45,034 bases of DNA from Iodobacter sp. BJB302 (GTDB lineage: Bacteria; Pseudomonadota; Gammaproteobacteria; Burkholderiales; Chitinibacteraceae), in NCBI RefSeq assembly GCF_002735645.1, contig NZ_PDZG01000040.1:1-45034 (forward strand), written 5' to 3'. The notes beneath the pieces were generated by a model. It saw only the letters and a program-made list of their open reading frames with translations, was not told the origin of the DNA and ran no database searches. The position numbers and the translations under genes are program-made. This document shows positions 27,633 to 36,383 of the stretch, one piece after another. Within the stretch, counting starts at the first letter, position 1. Each line of letters begins with the position of its first letter.

Positions 27633-27805
27633 ACCTTTTTCTGCCGGATAAAGCACAAGAGGTTTGCTGACAAATCCATCAAGCTATACGATTTATGTTC
27701 AGCCTGATGTATGAATCTGCAAACCCTCTAATAATAAATCTGCCTTAAATAACAATAATTTATGTAATATTCCAGAAAATATCCGCAATTAACGGCAGAT
27801 AATAC

Positions 27806-27834
27806 TTGCCAAGCAAGACGGGCTTCTACATAAT
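27806..27834 (+). promoter_or_regulatory. Sigma-70 promoter for tRNA-Leu
   Basis: TTGCCA (27806-27811) and CATAAT (27829-27834) are 17 bases apart. The tRNA begins 20 bases after the -10 box. Confidence 0.65.
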
Positions 27835-27854
27835 TCGACTCCTGCACTGAACGA

Positions 27855-27939
27855 GCCCGGGTGGCGAAATCGGTAGACGCAGGGGACTCAAAATCCCCCG
27901 CCGCAAGGTGTGTCGGTTCGAGTCCGACCCCGGGCACCA
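27855..27939 (+). tRNA. tRNA-Leu (anticodon CAA)
   Basis: An 85-base class II tRNA with acceptor stem GCCCGGG/CCCGGGC, discriminator A and encoded CCA. The anticodon arm GGGGA-CTCAAAA-TCCCC gives CAA. A long variable arm (CGCCGCAAGGTGTG region) and T-loop GTTCGAGTC are present. Confidence 0.97.
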
Positions 27940-27960
27940 CTCGTTAAGTACTGATAAATA

Positions 27961-27998
27961 AAGGATTTCATGGCATCAGCCTGAAATCCTTTTTTTTC
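27961..27998 (+). terminator. Rho-independent terminator of tRNA-Leu
   Basis: AAGGATTTCA (27961-27970) pairs with TGAAATCCTT (27982-27991) and a T-run continues to 27997. It lies 21 bases after the tRNA. Confidence 0.93.
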
Positions 27999-28049
27999 GT
28001 CTGTGCTCCGACTCCTCGCAAAAAAACCGCACTTTTTAAGCCATCCCCT

Positions 28050-28958
28050 TCAGCGCAAAGCCTCAATCCACGCCCTTGCTGCATGCGATAAATACACATC
28101 CTTACGCCAGCCCAGCGCGATTCGCCACGGAATTTCAGGCTCGTTTAAAGCGGCAATCACACAACGGCCAGCCGGAATACGGCGGGCAACGGATTCGGGC
28201 AGTAATGCCACACCCAGACCGCTTTCAACCAGAGCCACCATAAACTCCCATTGCCCGCTTCGCCCCGCAATTTGCGGGTTAAAACCCTGAGTCTGGCAGG
28301 CAGCCAGCACTCTGTCGTTCAGCGAATAGGAAGCACTATAAAGCACAAAATGCTCCATACTCAGCTCGGTCAGGCACACCTCAGACCTTCCCTGCCATTT
28401 GGATGTGGCAGCGGCGACTAAAACTAAGCGGTCATCCGACAGCGGCAGTGTTTCAAAACGATTTTCATCGACGGGCAGCAGCAATCCGCCAATCTCCAGC
28501 TCCCCAGAATCCAGCGCAGCTTCAATGGCTTTGCCGCCTTCTTCACGCAGGCTCAGCTCGATCTGCGGATGAAGCCGTTTGAAATTAGCAATCAACGGTA
28601 TAAATAACATACCGGCCAAAGGCGGCACCCCCAGCGTCAGCTCACCCACGGCCATGGTATTTAAATCGGCCAGCTCGGCTTGCAAACGAGCCTCTGCAGC
28701 TAATACGTCCAGGCCCCGATTCAGCACCACACGCCCTGCGTCAGTAAGATGAAAACGGCGGTATTCACGAAGCAGCAGCGGCGTTCCCAGCTCTTCTTCC
28801 AGATTTTTAACCATTTTGCTGATGGTTGGCTGAGTGACATTCAGTGCTTCTGCTGCGGCTGTAAAACTTTGTAAATTCACGACTTCGATAAAGTAGCGCA
28901 GTGCTTTGATATCCACGACACATGCCAAATTGGAATAGATATCATGATAATAAGTCAT
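28050..28958 (-). CDS. LysR-family regulator, CidR-like
   Basis: A LysR-type transcription factor divergent from cidA-cidB, as CidR is in other bacteria; it probably controls those genes in response to a metabolite such as acetate, which is inference. The helix-turn-helix is ALRYFIEVVNLQSFTAAAEA-LNVTQPTISKMVKNLEEELG and the effector domain follows (VGELTLGVPPLAGMLFIPLI onward). The frame opens at ATG 28958 (302 residues), but family members begin MDIKALRYF, and GTG at 28914-28916 encodes exactly that start (288 residues). Neither start has a good ribosome site. The gap to cidA is about 50 bases from the ATG or about 95 from the GTG, which would have to hold both promoters. Confidence 0.9.
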   Translation of the reverse strand: MTYYHDIYSNLACVVDIKALRYFIEVVNLQSFTAAAEALNVTQPTISKMVKNLEEELGTPLLLREYRRFHLTDAGRVVLNRGLDVLAAEARLQAELADLNTMAVGELTLGVPPLAGMLFIPLIANFKRLHPQIELSLREEGGKAIEAALDSGELEIGGLLLPVDENRFETLPLSDDRLVLVAAATSKWQGRSEVCLTELSMEHFVLYSASYSLNDRVLAACQTQGFNPQIAGRSGQWEFMVALVESGLGVALLPESVARRIPAGRCVIAALNEPEIPWRIALGWRKDVYLSHAARAWIEALR

Positions 28959-29011
28959 TTCAGCTATTTATCCAGAGGGCGTAATATCAAGGCTTATGAC
29001 AAGGAGTTGAA

Positions 29012-29422
29012 GTGGTGTCTGACAAGCTGTTTTCCTTTTTCCGTGTGCTCGCCCAAATTGGCCTCCTGATTGCCATTTGGCTGGTATCCGACTGGTTTGT
29101 GCGACGTACCGGCTTACCTGTACCTGGCGGCGTATTAGGGCTGGGTATTGTCTTTGCACTCCTGCTTTCAGGCGTGCCGCTTAACTGGGTTAAAGATGGC
29201 GCTCAGTGGCTATTGGCCGAAATGCTGCTGTTTTTTGTGCCTGCAGTGGTTGCCATGGTGAAATACAAAGCACTCTTTATCAGTGAAGGCTGGCAGTTAT
29301 TGGTGGTGATTTTCTTAGGTACGGCACTGGTGATGTGCGTGACCGCCTTAGTGGTAGACCGTTTTTTTAAAATTGAACATCAGCTGCGTTTGGCAAAAGC
29401 CAAAAAGCGATCGGCATCATGA
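29012..29422 (+). CDS. cidA: CidA/LrgA holin-like membrane protein
   Basis: A 136-residue inner-membrane protein with four helices, of the CidA/LrgA family proposed to act as a holin-like controller of murein hydrolase activity and to affect lysis and biofilm DNA release. Family motifs include the LPVPGGVLGLGIVFALLLSG region and AEMLLFFVPAVVAMVKYKAL. The start is GTG (29012, or the adjacent GTG at 29015), with AAGGAG at 29001-29006. The stop overlaps the cidB ATG by 4 bases (ATGA). Confidence 0.93.
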   Translation: MVSDKLFSFFRVLAQIGLLIAIWLVSDWFVRRTGLPVPGGVLGLGIVFALLLSGVPLNWVKDGAQWLLAEMLLFFVPAVVAMVKYKALFISEGWQLLVVIFLGTALVMCVTALVVDRFFKIEHQLRLAKAKKRSAS

Positions 29423-30108
29423 CTCTGTCTGTCTCTGCACTTGCTTGTCTGGTACTGACCATTGGTGCATACGCACTGGCTAAGTTTTTATATGCGCGCC
29501 ATCAACGCTGGTGGCTGGCACCACTGGTGTTAACACCGGTACTGCTGGTAGCGTTTATGCTGCTGACGCATACCCCTTACGAAACTTATTATTCCGATAC
29601 CCGCTGGCTTTTATGGCTGCTTGGCCCTGCCACGGTGGCTTTTGCGGTGCCCCTCTATGAATACCGCGCCCTGATGGTCAAACACTGGCTGGCTTTATCT
29701 GCAGGCGTCATTGCTGGCTGCTTTACCGCGTTGCTGAGCTGCGTTCTGCTGGCAAAACTATTTCATTTATCGCCAGAGCTGACCCGCAGCCTGTTGCCCA
29801 GATCCATCTCCACGCCTTTTGCCCTGGCCGTATCTGATACTTGGGGCGGATCACACGAGCTGACAGCCTTATTTGTGGTGATTACCGGCCTGATGGGCAT
29901 GCTGTTTGGCGAGCTAATGCTGGTGCTGTTACCGCTGCGCTCCAGACTGGCACGCGGTGCTTTATTTGGCGCAGCCGCCCATGCGGTGGGCACAGCCAAG
30001 GCGCGGGAGATTGGCAATGAAGAAGGCGTGGTCGCCTGTATCACCATGATGGTTTCTGGCGTGGTGATGGTGCTGATTGCCCCCTTACTGACTCCCCTAT
30101 TTGCCTGA
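29419..30108 (+). CDS. cidB: CidB/LrgB membrane protein
   Basis: The 229-residue partner of CidA, with about six or seven membrane helices. Family signatures are PLYEYRALMVKHWLALSAGV, LLPRSISTPFALAVSDTWGG and AHAVGTAKAREIGNEEGVVA. Recent work links LrgAB/CidAB-type proteins to pyruvate or small-acid transport as well as to lysis control, so the exact function is open. It is translationally coupled to cidA. Confidence 0.94.
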   Translation: MTLSVSALACLVLTIGAYALAKFLYARHQRWWLAPLVLTPVLLVAFMLLTHTPYETYYSDTRWLLWLLGPATVAFAVPLYEYRALMVKHWLALSAGVIAGCFTALLSCVLLAKLFHLSPELTRSLLPRSISTPFALAVSDTWGGSHELTALFVVITGLMGMLFGELMLVLLPLRSRLARGALFGAAAHAVGTAKAREIGNEEGVVACITMMVSGVVMVLIAPLLTPLFA

Positions 30109-30155
30109 GGCGGGCATGTTGCTGCGTGTTGATTACAAACAAAGACAATATTTTC

Positions 30156-30207
30156 TTATTCGCCTGCTCCATAGTCATTATAAGATATGAAAATTATTCT
30201 CATTTTT
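30156..30207 (+). promoter_or_regulatory. Candidate promoter and Fur-box-like site upstream of the EAL gene
   Basis: TTATTC (30156-30161) and TATAAG (30179-30184) are 17 bases apart. Just after, GAAAATTATTCTCATTTTT (30189-30207) matches 13 of 19 positions of the classical Fur consensus GATAATGATAATCATTATC. A repressor here would block the promoter start region. A/T-rich DNA can match by chance. Confidence 0.35.
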
Positions 30208-30215
30208 AACCATCA

Positions 30216-30935
30216 ATGCCTAAATTATCTCCAATCCTCTTGCTTGATGTAATTCAACAGCAACGGTTTGGCGTTGAATATCAACCATTAATTCATACAC
30301 AAAATTTAGAAACAATTGCCCACGAAGCGCTTGCCCGGTTTTATCGGGCAGATGAACAGCTGCTTCGTACTGATCATTTTTTTAATGCGCTGCATGAAAG
30401 TCCGCTAACCTTGTTTCAGGTGGAATATCAGATGAAGCAATTGCAGCTGGAAAACGCCCCCAGCGGTGAATTGTTTTTAAATCTTGATCCCGATGCCTAT
30501 GCTGTGACCGAAATAGCCGGTGAAATCAATCCCCTGCTGGAGCTGATCCATTGCCGCACCCATATCGTGCTCGAGATCATAGAAAACAGTAATATCTCTG
30601 ATGCACGCCAAAGCGCGAATATGGCAAAAGCATTTCATGAAAAGAATATTCAACTGGCATTGGACGATATTGGCTCGCCGCATTCCATGCTTTCGCTCCC
30701 AATATTAATTACCGTAGATTGCTTAAAGTTTGACCGAAGCTGGTTTAATGAGCTAGATCAGCCTAATCATCGCACCGCCTTAGAAAACCTGATTCGCTAC
30801 GCCAAAGACACCGGCAAACGCACCGTATTAGAAGGAGTAGAAACCATTGAACAGCTGGAAATAGCACGCCAGCTGGATGTTGATATGGTGCAGGGCTTCT
30901 TGTTTAAAGAACGCTTTATCCGCGTACGGGCATAA
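30216..30935 (+). CDS. Stand-alone EAL cyclic-di-GMP phosphodiesterase
   Basis: A 239-residue cytoplasmic protein made only of an EAL domain, expected to hydrolyse c-di-GMP to pGpG. The catalytic set is complete by eye: E37 in HEALARF, N89 (LFLNLDPD), E120 (VLEIIEN), D150-D151 (LALDDIGS), K171 (KFDRSW), E206 (EGVET) and Q226 (VQGFLF). Loop 6 reads DDIGSPHSM instead of the common DDFGxGxSS, which may change dimer signalling or metal affinity. There is no sensor domain, so control would be by expression or partner. No ribosome site is evident before the ATG. It stands alone, 108 bases after cidB. Confidence 0.92.
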   Translation: MPKLSPILLLDVIQQQRFGVEYQPLIHTQNLETIAHEALARFYRADEQLLRTDHFFNALHESPLTLFQVEYQMKQLQLENAPSGELFLNLDPDAYAVTEIAGEINPLLELIHCRTHIVLEIIENSNISDARQSANMAKAFHEKNIQLALDDIGSPHSMLSLPILITVDCLKFDRSWFNELDQPNHRTALENLIRYAKDTGKRTVLEGVETIEQLEIARQLDVDMVQGFLFKERFIRVRA

Positions 30936-31114
30936 AAATAAGTAATTAATTCAATTAATTAAGAAATAATCACCTATTAAGCTGCTTTTACTTCCTGTAA
31001 AAACATTACACCATCGATTTCATCTCATAAAATGCACCGCATTTACCAGAGGCTGTACGCCTCTGTGTTAATTCGCCAATCGCCCAATCATCCGCATAGG
31101 AATAAGCCCAAGCA

Positions 31115-31993
31115 ATGTCGTTGAATAAAAAACACAGCATTTATGCAATTGCCATAATTATTCTGATTTCTAGTTTAAGCGCTTGTGACGATAGCAGCAT
31201 GGCTCAAATTGAGAAAATAGCCCATAGCCAGGAGGCCAAAACACTGGCCAAACTGGGTGAAATAGCAATTGATAAAGCGCTTAATCAAAAAAATGAAACC
31301 GAATCCAATCCATCCCCGAACGAACCGGTTGAATTAGTCACTGGCCGCACCGCCACGGGCCAGCGGGATTTCAACCGTGCCAAGCAAGTATTGCCCGATG
31401 TATTTCGCGGCATGGAAAGCGATTTCTACTGCGGCTGCGCCTATAAGGGCAAAGAAATGGATTTGGCCAGCTGCGGTTATACCCCCAGAAAAAGCGAAAC
31501 ACGCGCCTCGCGTTTAGAGTGGGAGCACGTGGTTCCGGCCTGGGTATTAGGCCATCAGCGTCAATGCTGGCAAAACGGCGGGCGCAAAAACTGCAGCGAT
31601 AACGATCCGCAATTTAAAAGTGCCGAAGGCAACTTGGTGAACTTGGTGCCGTCTGTGGGCGAAGTCAATGGCGATCGCAGCAACTTTGCCTATAGCGCAT
31701 GGACCCGCAATCCCGAGCCTATGTATGGCCAGTGCAAGACGATAGTTGATTTCAAAAACAAAAAAGCCCAGCCACGGGAAGAAGTGCGGGGCCGAATTGC
31801 CCGCATTCATTTTTATATGTACGAGCGCTACCAGCTCAAACTATCTAGGCAAGACCAGCAGCTGATGTGCGCATGGGCCAAAACCTATCCGGTGGATGAT
31901 TGGGAAGTCAAACGTGATCAGCGCATTGTGAAGCTGCAAGGCGATGGCAATCATTTTGTGAGTGAAAGAAAAACAGCGGATTATTGCGCCTGA
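31115..31993 (+). CDS. endA: Endonuclease I with lipoprotein signal
   Basis: A DNA/RNA non-specific endonuclease of the EndA/Dns family (His-Me finger). The nuclease core is intact: RDFNRAKQVLPDVFRGMESD, FYCGCAYKGKE, LEWEHVVPAW (catalytic His), EGNLVNLVPSVGEVNGDRSN and the C-terminal LMCAWAKTYPVDDWE segment. Several Cys pairs suggest disulfides, as expected outside the cytoplasm. Unusually, the signal peptide ends in a lipobox (ISSLSAC, Cys24) followed by DD, and a polar linker of about 60 residues precedes the core. It could therefore be a membrane-anchored nuclease. The +2 Asp would favour inner-membrane retention under the enteric Lol rule. A hairpin (CAGAGGC/GCCTCTG, 31047-31065) lies upstream. 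Confidence 0.92.
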   Translation: MSLNKKHSIYAIAIIILISSLSACDDSSMAQIEKIAHSQEAKTLAKLGEIAIDKALNQKNETESNPSPNEPVELVTGRTATGQRDFNRAKQVLPDVFRGMESDFYCGCAYKGKEMDLASCGYTPRKSETRASRLEWEHVVPAWVLGHQRQCWQNGGRKNCSDNDPQFKSAEGNLVNLVPSVGEVNGDRSNFAYSAWTRNPEPMYGQCKTIVDFKNKKAQPREEVRGRIARIHFYMYERYQLKLSRQDQQLMCAWAKTYPVDDWEVKRDQRIVKLQGDGNHFVSERKTADYCA

Positions 31994-32021
31994 CAAACAT
32001 GCCTTGCCAGCCTTGTGAACA

Positions 32022-32057
32022 GGGCCGGGTTAGCGGTTTTAGCGCCTAACCCGGCCC
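32022..32057. terminator. Strong hairpin between endA and the chitinase gene
   Basis: GGGCCGGGTTAG (32022-32033) pairs perfectly with CTAACCCGGCCC (32046-32057), loop 12 bases. It lies between two convergent genes. There is no T-run, so it is a terminator by position and stem strength. Confidence 0.6.
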
Positions 32058-32098
32058 CACCCATCACTCACTTAGCTGAAACATATGCCTGCAAACGC

Positions 32099-33457
32099 TT
32101 AAGGCAGTGTTTTTAATGCAGCTGCAGCAGGTTTAGAGAAGTTATACCCGTCGTGCTTATCCCAGTTAACCGACCATGTCATTACCCCACGGTAATCGGG
32201 ATACGCTTTGGCGGGCTTGATACTGCCGCAGTTTTGTAGCTTAGTCAGGCAAGTCAGCGAATCGGCCACCACTTTTGCGGTAACAAAACCACGCCCTGCT
32301 GAATACGGCCCCGACGGCACACCAAAAGCCACCTGATCCGGGCGCAAGCCTTTGAAAGTCCAGCCCGTGCCATAGCTAACAGAGAAGCCTTCGATCAGCA
32401 TCATGCTGCCTGCCACCAACGCATCCACCGTGCCTTCGTTCAAAGTGGCGGTTGAATAGGGCGAGGTAAAGCCGCCATTATTGTAATACTGCACATGCAG
32501 CACCGTCAGCTCATCCCGCAAGCCATCAATAATCGGCAGGTAAGCGCCCCAAATGCTGCCATAAGAGATATACCCACCCTGCACATAAGGATGCTCAGGA
32601 GCCATTGACAGGTAAAAACCTGGCCCCACCTTCGCTTTGAGCTGTTTCACGCCAGTAATTAGGTTATTAATAATCGGCGCGCCAATCGAAACACCACTGC
32701 CGCTCTCCAAATCCAGATCAATCCCATCAAAGCCATATTTAGTGATGATGGCGTAGAGGCTATCCACAAAGTGGCTGACATCGGAAGCGCTGTTTAATGT
32801 GATCGAGCCATCCTGCCCGCCTAAAGACAGCACCACTTTCTTGCCCTTAGCCTTCAGCGCCGCCACATCGGCAATAAATTTCGCCTCGCCTCCGGCATTT
32901 TTATCCAGATTAAACGCCACATTGCCGCTGCCGGCATTATCTGCGAAAGCGACCACCACCACATTCCAGTCATCACTGACCTGAGCCAGCGGAAAAGTAT
33001 CGCCAGCTGGATTGGTAAAGTTATGCCAGTAGCCCACTAATGCATGCTTGGGCAGCGTGCCTGGTGTTGGTGTTGGTGTTGGTGTTGGTGTTGGTGTTGG
33101 TGTTGGTGTTGGTGTTGGCGTTGGCGTTGGCGTTGGCGTTGGCGTTGGCGTTGGCGTTGGCGTTGGCGTTGGCGTTGGCGTTGGCGTTGGTGTTGGCGTT
33201 GGCGTTGGCGTTGGCGTTGGTGTTGGCGTGCCTGCAATTTCTTTCCACAAGGCAGGTGTTGCCGCTGGATTCCAGTTGGCCCCCACGTAGGCAGTGTGCG
33301 TTACCAGGGCCTGATAGGTTTTGCCCGCATACGCCACCTGAGTGCCGCTGCTATAGGTATTCCCTTCTTGCCAGTTATCCTGAGCGAAGGCTGAAATACT
33401 CAGCATCAGCGAGGCAATTAGCATGGCAACACGGGTAGTGCTAGTCTTTTTAGTCAT
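32099..33457 (-). CDS. Secreted GH18 chitinase with CBM5/12 and Pro-Thr linker
   Basis: A 452-residue exported enzyme that hydrolyses chitin. The start is ATG 33457 ([12 protein letters not shown]) with GGAG just upstream; a longer frame to 33493 is not needed. A signal peptide (to about residue 25, before QDNWQEG) is followed by a chitin-binding CBM5/12 module (W-x-x-G-x-x-Y-x-x-G...[13 protein letters not shown], about 28-74), a linker of about 28 Pro-Thr pairs (about 77-134) and a GH18 catalytic domain. The active-site motif DGIDLDLES has the full DxxDxDxE set, with Glu as proton donor. SLGGQDG is the second GH18 signature and MTWSVNWD lies near the C-terminus. The linker is encoded by a hexamer tandem repeat (33063-33224). 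Confidence 0.95.
   Translation of the reverse strand: MTKKTSTTRVAMLIASLMLSISAFAQDNWQEGNTYSSGTQVAYAGKTYQALVTHTAYVGANWNPAATPALWKEIAGTPTPTPTPTPTPTPTPTPTPTPTPTPTPTPTPTPTPTPTPTPTPTPTPTPTPTPTPGTLPKHALVGYWHNFTNPAGDTFPLAQVSDDWNVVVVAFADNAGSGNVAFNLDKNAGGEAKFIADVAALKAKGKKVVLSLGGQDGSITLNSASDVSHFVDSLYAIITKYGFDGIDLDLESGSGVSIGAPIINNLITGVKQLKAKVGPGFYLSMAPEHPYVQGGYISYGSIWGAYLPIIDGLRDELTVLHVQYYNNGGFTSPYSTATLNEGTVDALVAGSMMLIEGFSVSYGTGWTFKGLRPDQVAFGVPSGPYSAGRGFVTAKVVADSLTCLTKLQNCGSIKPAKAYPDYRGVMTWSVNWDKHDGYNFSKPAAAALKTLP
33063..33224. repeat. Hexamer tandem repeat, 27 units, in the chitinase linker
   Basis: On the plus strand the order is nine GGTGTT (33063-33116), twelve GGCGTT (33117-33188), one GGTGTT, four GGCGTT (33195-33218) and one GGTGTT (33219-33224). 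On the coding strand every unit is Pro-Thr, and the two variants differ only at the Thr third base (ACA or ACG). Confidence 0.97.
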
Positions 33458-33727
33458 AACTCCATCCTTATTAAGTATATTGAAAGTGCCCACTACTTTC
33501 TATGAAGCAGTTATAAGCACGGCGTCAGCATACAACAAGCAAACAAGCAGCTAAGCCTTTGAATTCAAAAAAATAGTTCTTGAAACCTCGTTAACCGTCA
33601 TCTATATGAAGCGGCTATTTTTCGGAAAAAAACATTAATTTCTTTCATGCTTTTAATGAATAGCCTGCATGCAATGCATACACCGCCAATGTTAAGATGA
33701 AACGATTAGCGCCCAGGATAAAAAACA

Positions 33728-34558
33728 ATGACGCCCTCCCCGATCAGCTTTGAATTTTTCCCTCCGAGAACGCCAGAAGGCGCAGAAAAACTACGCACCA
33801 CTCGCCGGCAATTGGCGCAATTTAAGCCCGAGTTTTTCTCAGTCACCTTTGGTGCTGGCGGCACAACGCAGGAAGGCACACTGAACGCCGTGCTGGATAT
33901 TCAATCCGAAGGCCATTCTGCTGCGCCACACCTATCCTGTGTAGGTTCGTCCAAAGAAAGCATCCGCAAGATTGTGCAAAACTATAAAGACCACGGCATT
34001 CGCCATATTGTGGCTTTGCGTGGCGATATTCCTTCGGGGATGGGGGATTTTGGCGAGTTTCGTTACGCCAATGAATTGGTGAGCTTTTTACGCGATGAAT
34101 TTGGCGATTGGTTTCATATTGAAGTGGCTGCCTATCCCGAGTTTCACCCGCAAGCCCAAAGCGCCGAAGCCGATATTCGCAATTTCGTAAATAAAGTGCG
34201 CGCTGGTGCTGATTCGGCCATTACCCAATACTTTTTTAATGCCGATGCTTATTTCCGTTTTGTGGATGAAGTGAATGCGCGCGGCGTAACGATTCCTATC
34301 GTGCCGGGCATTATGCCTATCCAAAACTTCAGCCAGTTGGCGCGCTTCTCTGATATGTGCGGAGCAGAAATTCCACGCTGGCTGAGGCTGCGACTGCAAG
34401 CCTTTGGCGACGACACGGCCTCGATCCGCGCCTTTGGTTTAGATTTTGTCACCGAGCTGTCTGACCGGGTATTGGCCGGTGGTGCACCGGGGCTGCATTT
34501 TTATACCCTTAATGCAGCCGGTGCCGTTTCTACCGTTTGCCAGCGCCTTGGTCGCTGA
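33728..34558 (+). CDS. metF: 5,10-methylenetetrahydrofolate reductase
   Basis: MetF is the FAD enzyme that reduces methylene-THF to methyl-THF for methionine synthesis. The 276-residue single-domain protein shows ISFEFFPPRTPEGAEKLRTT with the catalytic Glu, FFSVTFGAGGTTQEGTL, HIVALRGDIPSGMG and AGADSAITQYFFNADAYFRF, plus PIVPGIMPIQNFSQLARFSD. AGGA lies upstream of the ATG. Its last 29 bases overlap the end of the convergent GGDEF gene on the other strand. FolD, which makes its substrate, is elsewhere in the window (7959-8813). Confidence 0.97.
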   Translation: MTPSPISFEFFPPRTPEGAEKLRTTRRQLAQFKPEFFSVTFGAGGTTQEGTLNAVLDIQSEGHSAAPHLSCVGSSKESIRKIVQNYKDHGIRHIVALRGDIPSGMGDFGEFRYANELVSFLRDEFGDWFHIEVAAYPEFHPQAQSAEADIRNFVNKVRAGADSAITQYFFNADAYFRFVDEVNARGVTIPIVPGIMPIQNFSQLARFSDMCGAEIPRWLRLRLQAFGDDTASIRAFGLDFVTELSDRVLAGGAPGLHFYTLNAAGAVSTVCQRLGR

Positions 34559-36383
34559 CCGGCTCAAGCACCTGCACCTGATTGCCGCTGCGTTTGGCAC
34601 GATAAAGTGCCTTATCCGCCAAGCGTAAGAAGTTAGCTGCGCTGATTTCTTCTGCTCCCGAATAAACGGCAAGGCCCTGGCTAATCGTCAGGGCTGAGCC
34701 GTCTTCCTGCACCAGCCCAAGCTTAATCATCGCAAGGCGAATACGTTCAGCCAGCAATTTCCCCACATGCAAATCGGTATTAGGCAATAAAAGCACAAAC
34801 TCATTGCCATCAATCCGCGCGGCACAATCACCCGTACGCTCAGCAAATTTAGCTAAAACTGCAGCCACTTTCTGCAAAGCAATATCGCCCTCATGCCGGC
34901 CAAAGCTGTCGTTATATTGCTTAAATGAATCTACATCCAGGACGATTAATAATAGCGGCTGCTGCTCCCGGATGGCATTCGCCATTTCTTGCTCAAGCCG
35001 CTCATCAAAAACGCGCCGGTTTGCAATTCCGGTTAAAGCATCATGGCGGGTTAAACGTTCTAATTGGGAATTTGCGGCCAGCAAAGCATTCTTTGCTTCT
35101 TTCAAAGATAATTGCTGACGGCGATGCGCTAATACATTGGAGCACAGACCCGCCACGAGAGGCAGTAAACGCATTTCCAGCTCGGAATACGCACGGTCCT
35201 GATCAGATACCCCCGCAAATAAAAGCCCTAAGCGCTCGCCGTTAAAATCAAGCTGTAGCACCGCTAATTGCGTTAAATGCAAATCGCGGCATAACGCAGC
35301 CTCATCGCCCTCATCAGGTAAATCACCACCAATACCCGTTATAAATGCAGACTGCGAATTAAGATTCTGCTTACTTAATTGAAATAAACTACGCTTGCCC
35401 AAATTAAAATCAGTGCGGATATTTTTATCATCTTTATCCCAAAAATAGATATCGCCTTTTTGGCTGTCATCGGCAAAATGAATGGCAATCAAGGCATCAA
35501 GCCCCATTAATTGCCCTGTTTCTTTTAATGTCTGCTCTAATCCAATTTTGGCACCATCTAAAGGCATACTCAAATAACGAGCAGCGTCTTTAGATAACAA
35601 CTGTAAAAAACCAGATAAATAAAATGATTCATCAGTGCGCTGTGCCACTTCAACTTCTAACTGATCACGGCTCTCTGCCAGAGCATGAATCAGCTGGCCA
35701 CGCTGCTGCTGCTGATGTAATAAATTATTTTGTAAATTAGCAAAACCTTGCAACAGATTATCTAATTCATCACGAACCGGGCTTTCAAATAAAGGCGGAG
35801 GGGGAGCTGTATCTAAATGATCGGGCCGCAAAAGATGAGTATGAATGGTCAAGGCATCCAGCCGCCGTAATACCACTTTTCGCAAAAAAAGTTGTAAAGC
35901 AAAGAGCAGACCGGTTACAAAAAGTAATTGCGCCAGCGCAAAAGGAAAAACACGATATGCAACCTGCTTCCAGATTTCATAGCGATCGCTGATTAAAGTC
36001 AGGCTGCCTACAGGAATAACGCTGCTTTTATGCATTAATTCAACTGTATAGCTTAATTCCTTGGGGGCCTCACTGCTATCCCCCCTTAAATAACGGGCGC
36101 CACTGGGGGTAGTCAGAGCAAGACCAGCCACACTGCTTACAGCCGAAAGGGTATCAATTTCTTCGGTAATACCAATGGGATCAATATCCCACAGAGCGGC
36201 GCTCAGACGGGGCCGGTGCTCCTGGGCCAGGCTGACCAGCTGAGCATGCAAATTCTCAGCCACATCAAAATAACTAAGCACCGCATAGACCATTACAATC
36301 ACCAGCATCAGCAAAAAGCCAATGCGATATAAAATTTTAGTCAGCCGCTGTGCGATTGGCTGAAAATGCTTACGTGCGCTCAT
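34530..36383 (-). CDS. Membrane GGDEF protein with altered signature (DGNEF)
   Basis: A 617-residue inner-membrane signalling protein. Two membrane helices (about 17-38 and 147-168) enclose a periplasmic sensor of about 108 residues containing AALWDIDPIGI. A HAMP-like stretch, a coiled coil (about 225-250), a GAF-like domain (about 270-420) and a GGDEF domain (about 440-605) follow. The metal and substrate motif DVDSFKQYND (483-492) is intact, but the signature is DGNEF (525-529): the third-position acid that binds catalytic metal is Asn. The inhibitory site RxxD is present as RTGD (516-519), five residues upstream. It may be a weak or inactive cyclase or a c-di-GMP receptor. Its ATG overlaps the stop of the binding-protein gene by 4 bases. 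Confidence 0.92.
   Translation of the reverse strand: MSARKHFQPIAQRLTKILYRIGFLLMLVIVMVYAVLSYFDVAENLHAQLVSLAQEHRPRLSAALWDIDPIGITEEIDTLSAVSSVAGLALTTPSGARYLRGDSSEAPKELSYTVELMHKSSVIPVGSLTLISDRYEIWKQVAYRVFPFALAQLLFVTGLLFALQLFLRKVVLRRLDALTIHTHLLRPDHLDTAPPPPLFESPVRDELDNLLQGFANLQNNLLHQQQQRGQLIHALAESRDQLEVEVAQRTDESFYLSGFLQLLSKDAARYLSMPLDGAKIGLEQTLKETGQLMGLDALIAIHFADDSQKGDIYFWDKDDKNIRTDFNLGKRSLFQLSKQNLNSQSAFITGIGGDLPDEGDEAALCRDLHLTQLAVLQLDFNGERLGLLFAGVSDQDRAYSELEMRLLPLVAGLCSNVLAHRRQQLSLKEAKNALLAANSQLERLTRHDALTGIANRRVFDERLEQEMANAIREQQPLLLIVLDVDSFKQYNDSFGRHEGDIALQKVAAVLAKFAERTGDCAARIDGNEFVLLLPNTDLHVGKLLAERIRLAMIKLGLVQEDGSALTISQGLAVYSGAEEISAANFLRLADKALYRAKRSGNQVQVLEPVSDQGAGKR

Noticed and set aside
33063-33224. 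Direct-repeat array considered as CRISPR
   Set aside because: Units are 6 bases, contiguous and without spacers, and they code for the Pro-Thr linker.
33021-33438. Several long frames of low-complexity peptides (Asn-Ala, Val-Gly, Trp-Arg, Leu-Val/Ala repeats) over the hexamer array
   Set aside because: They are other-frame readings of the chitinase linker repeat, with no start signals or independent content.
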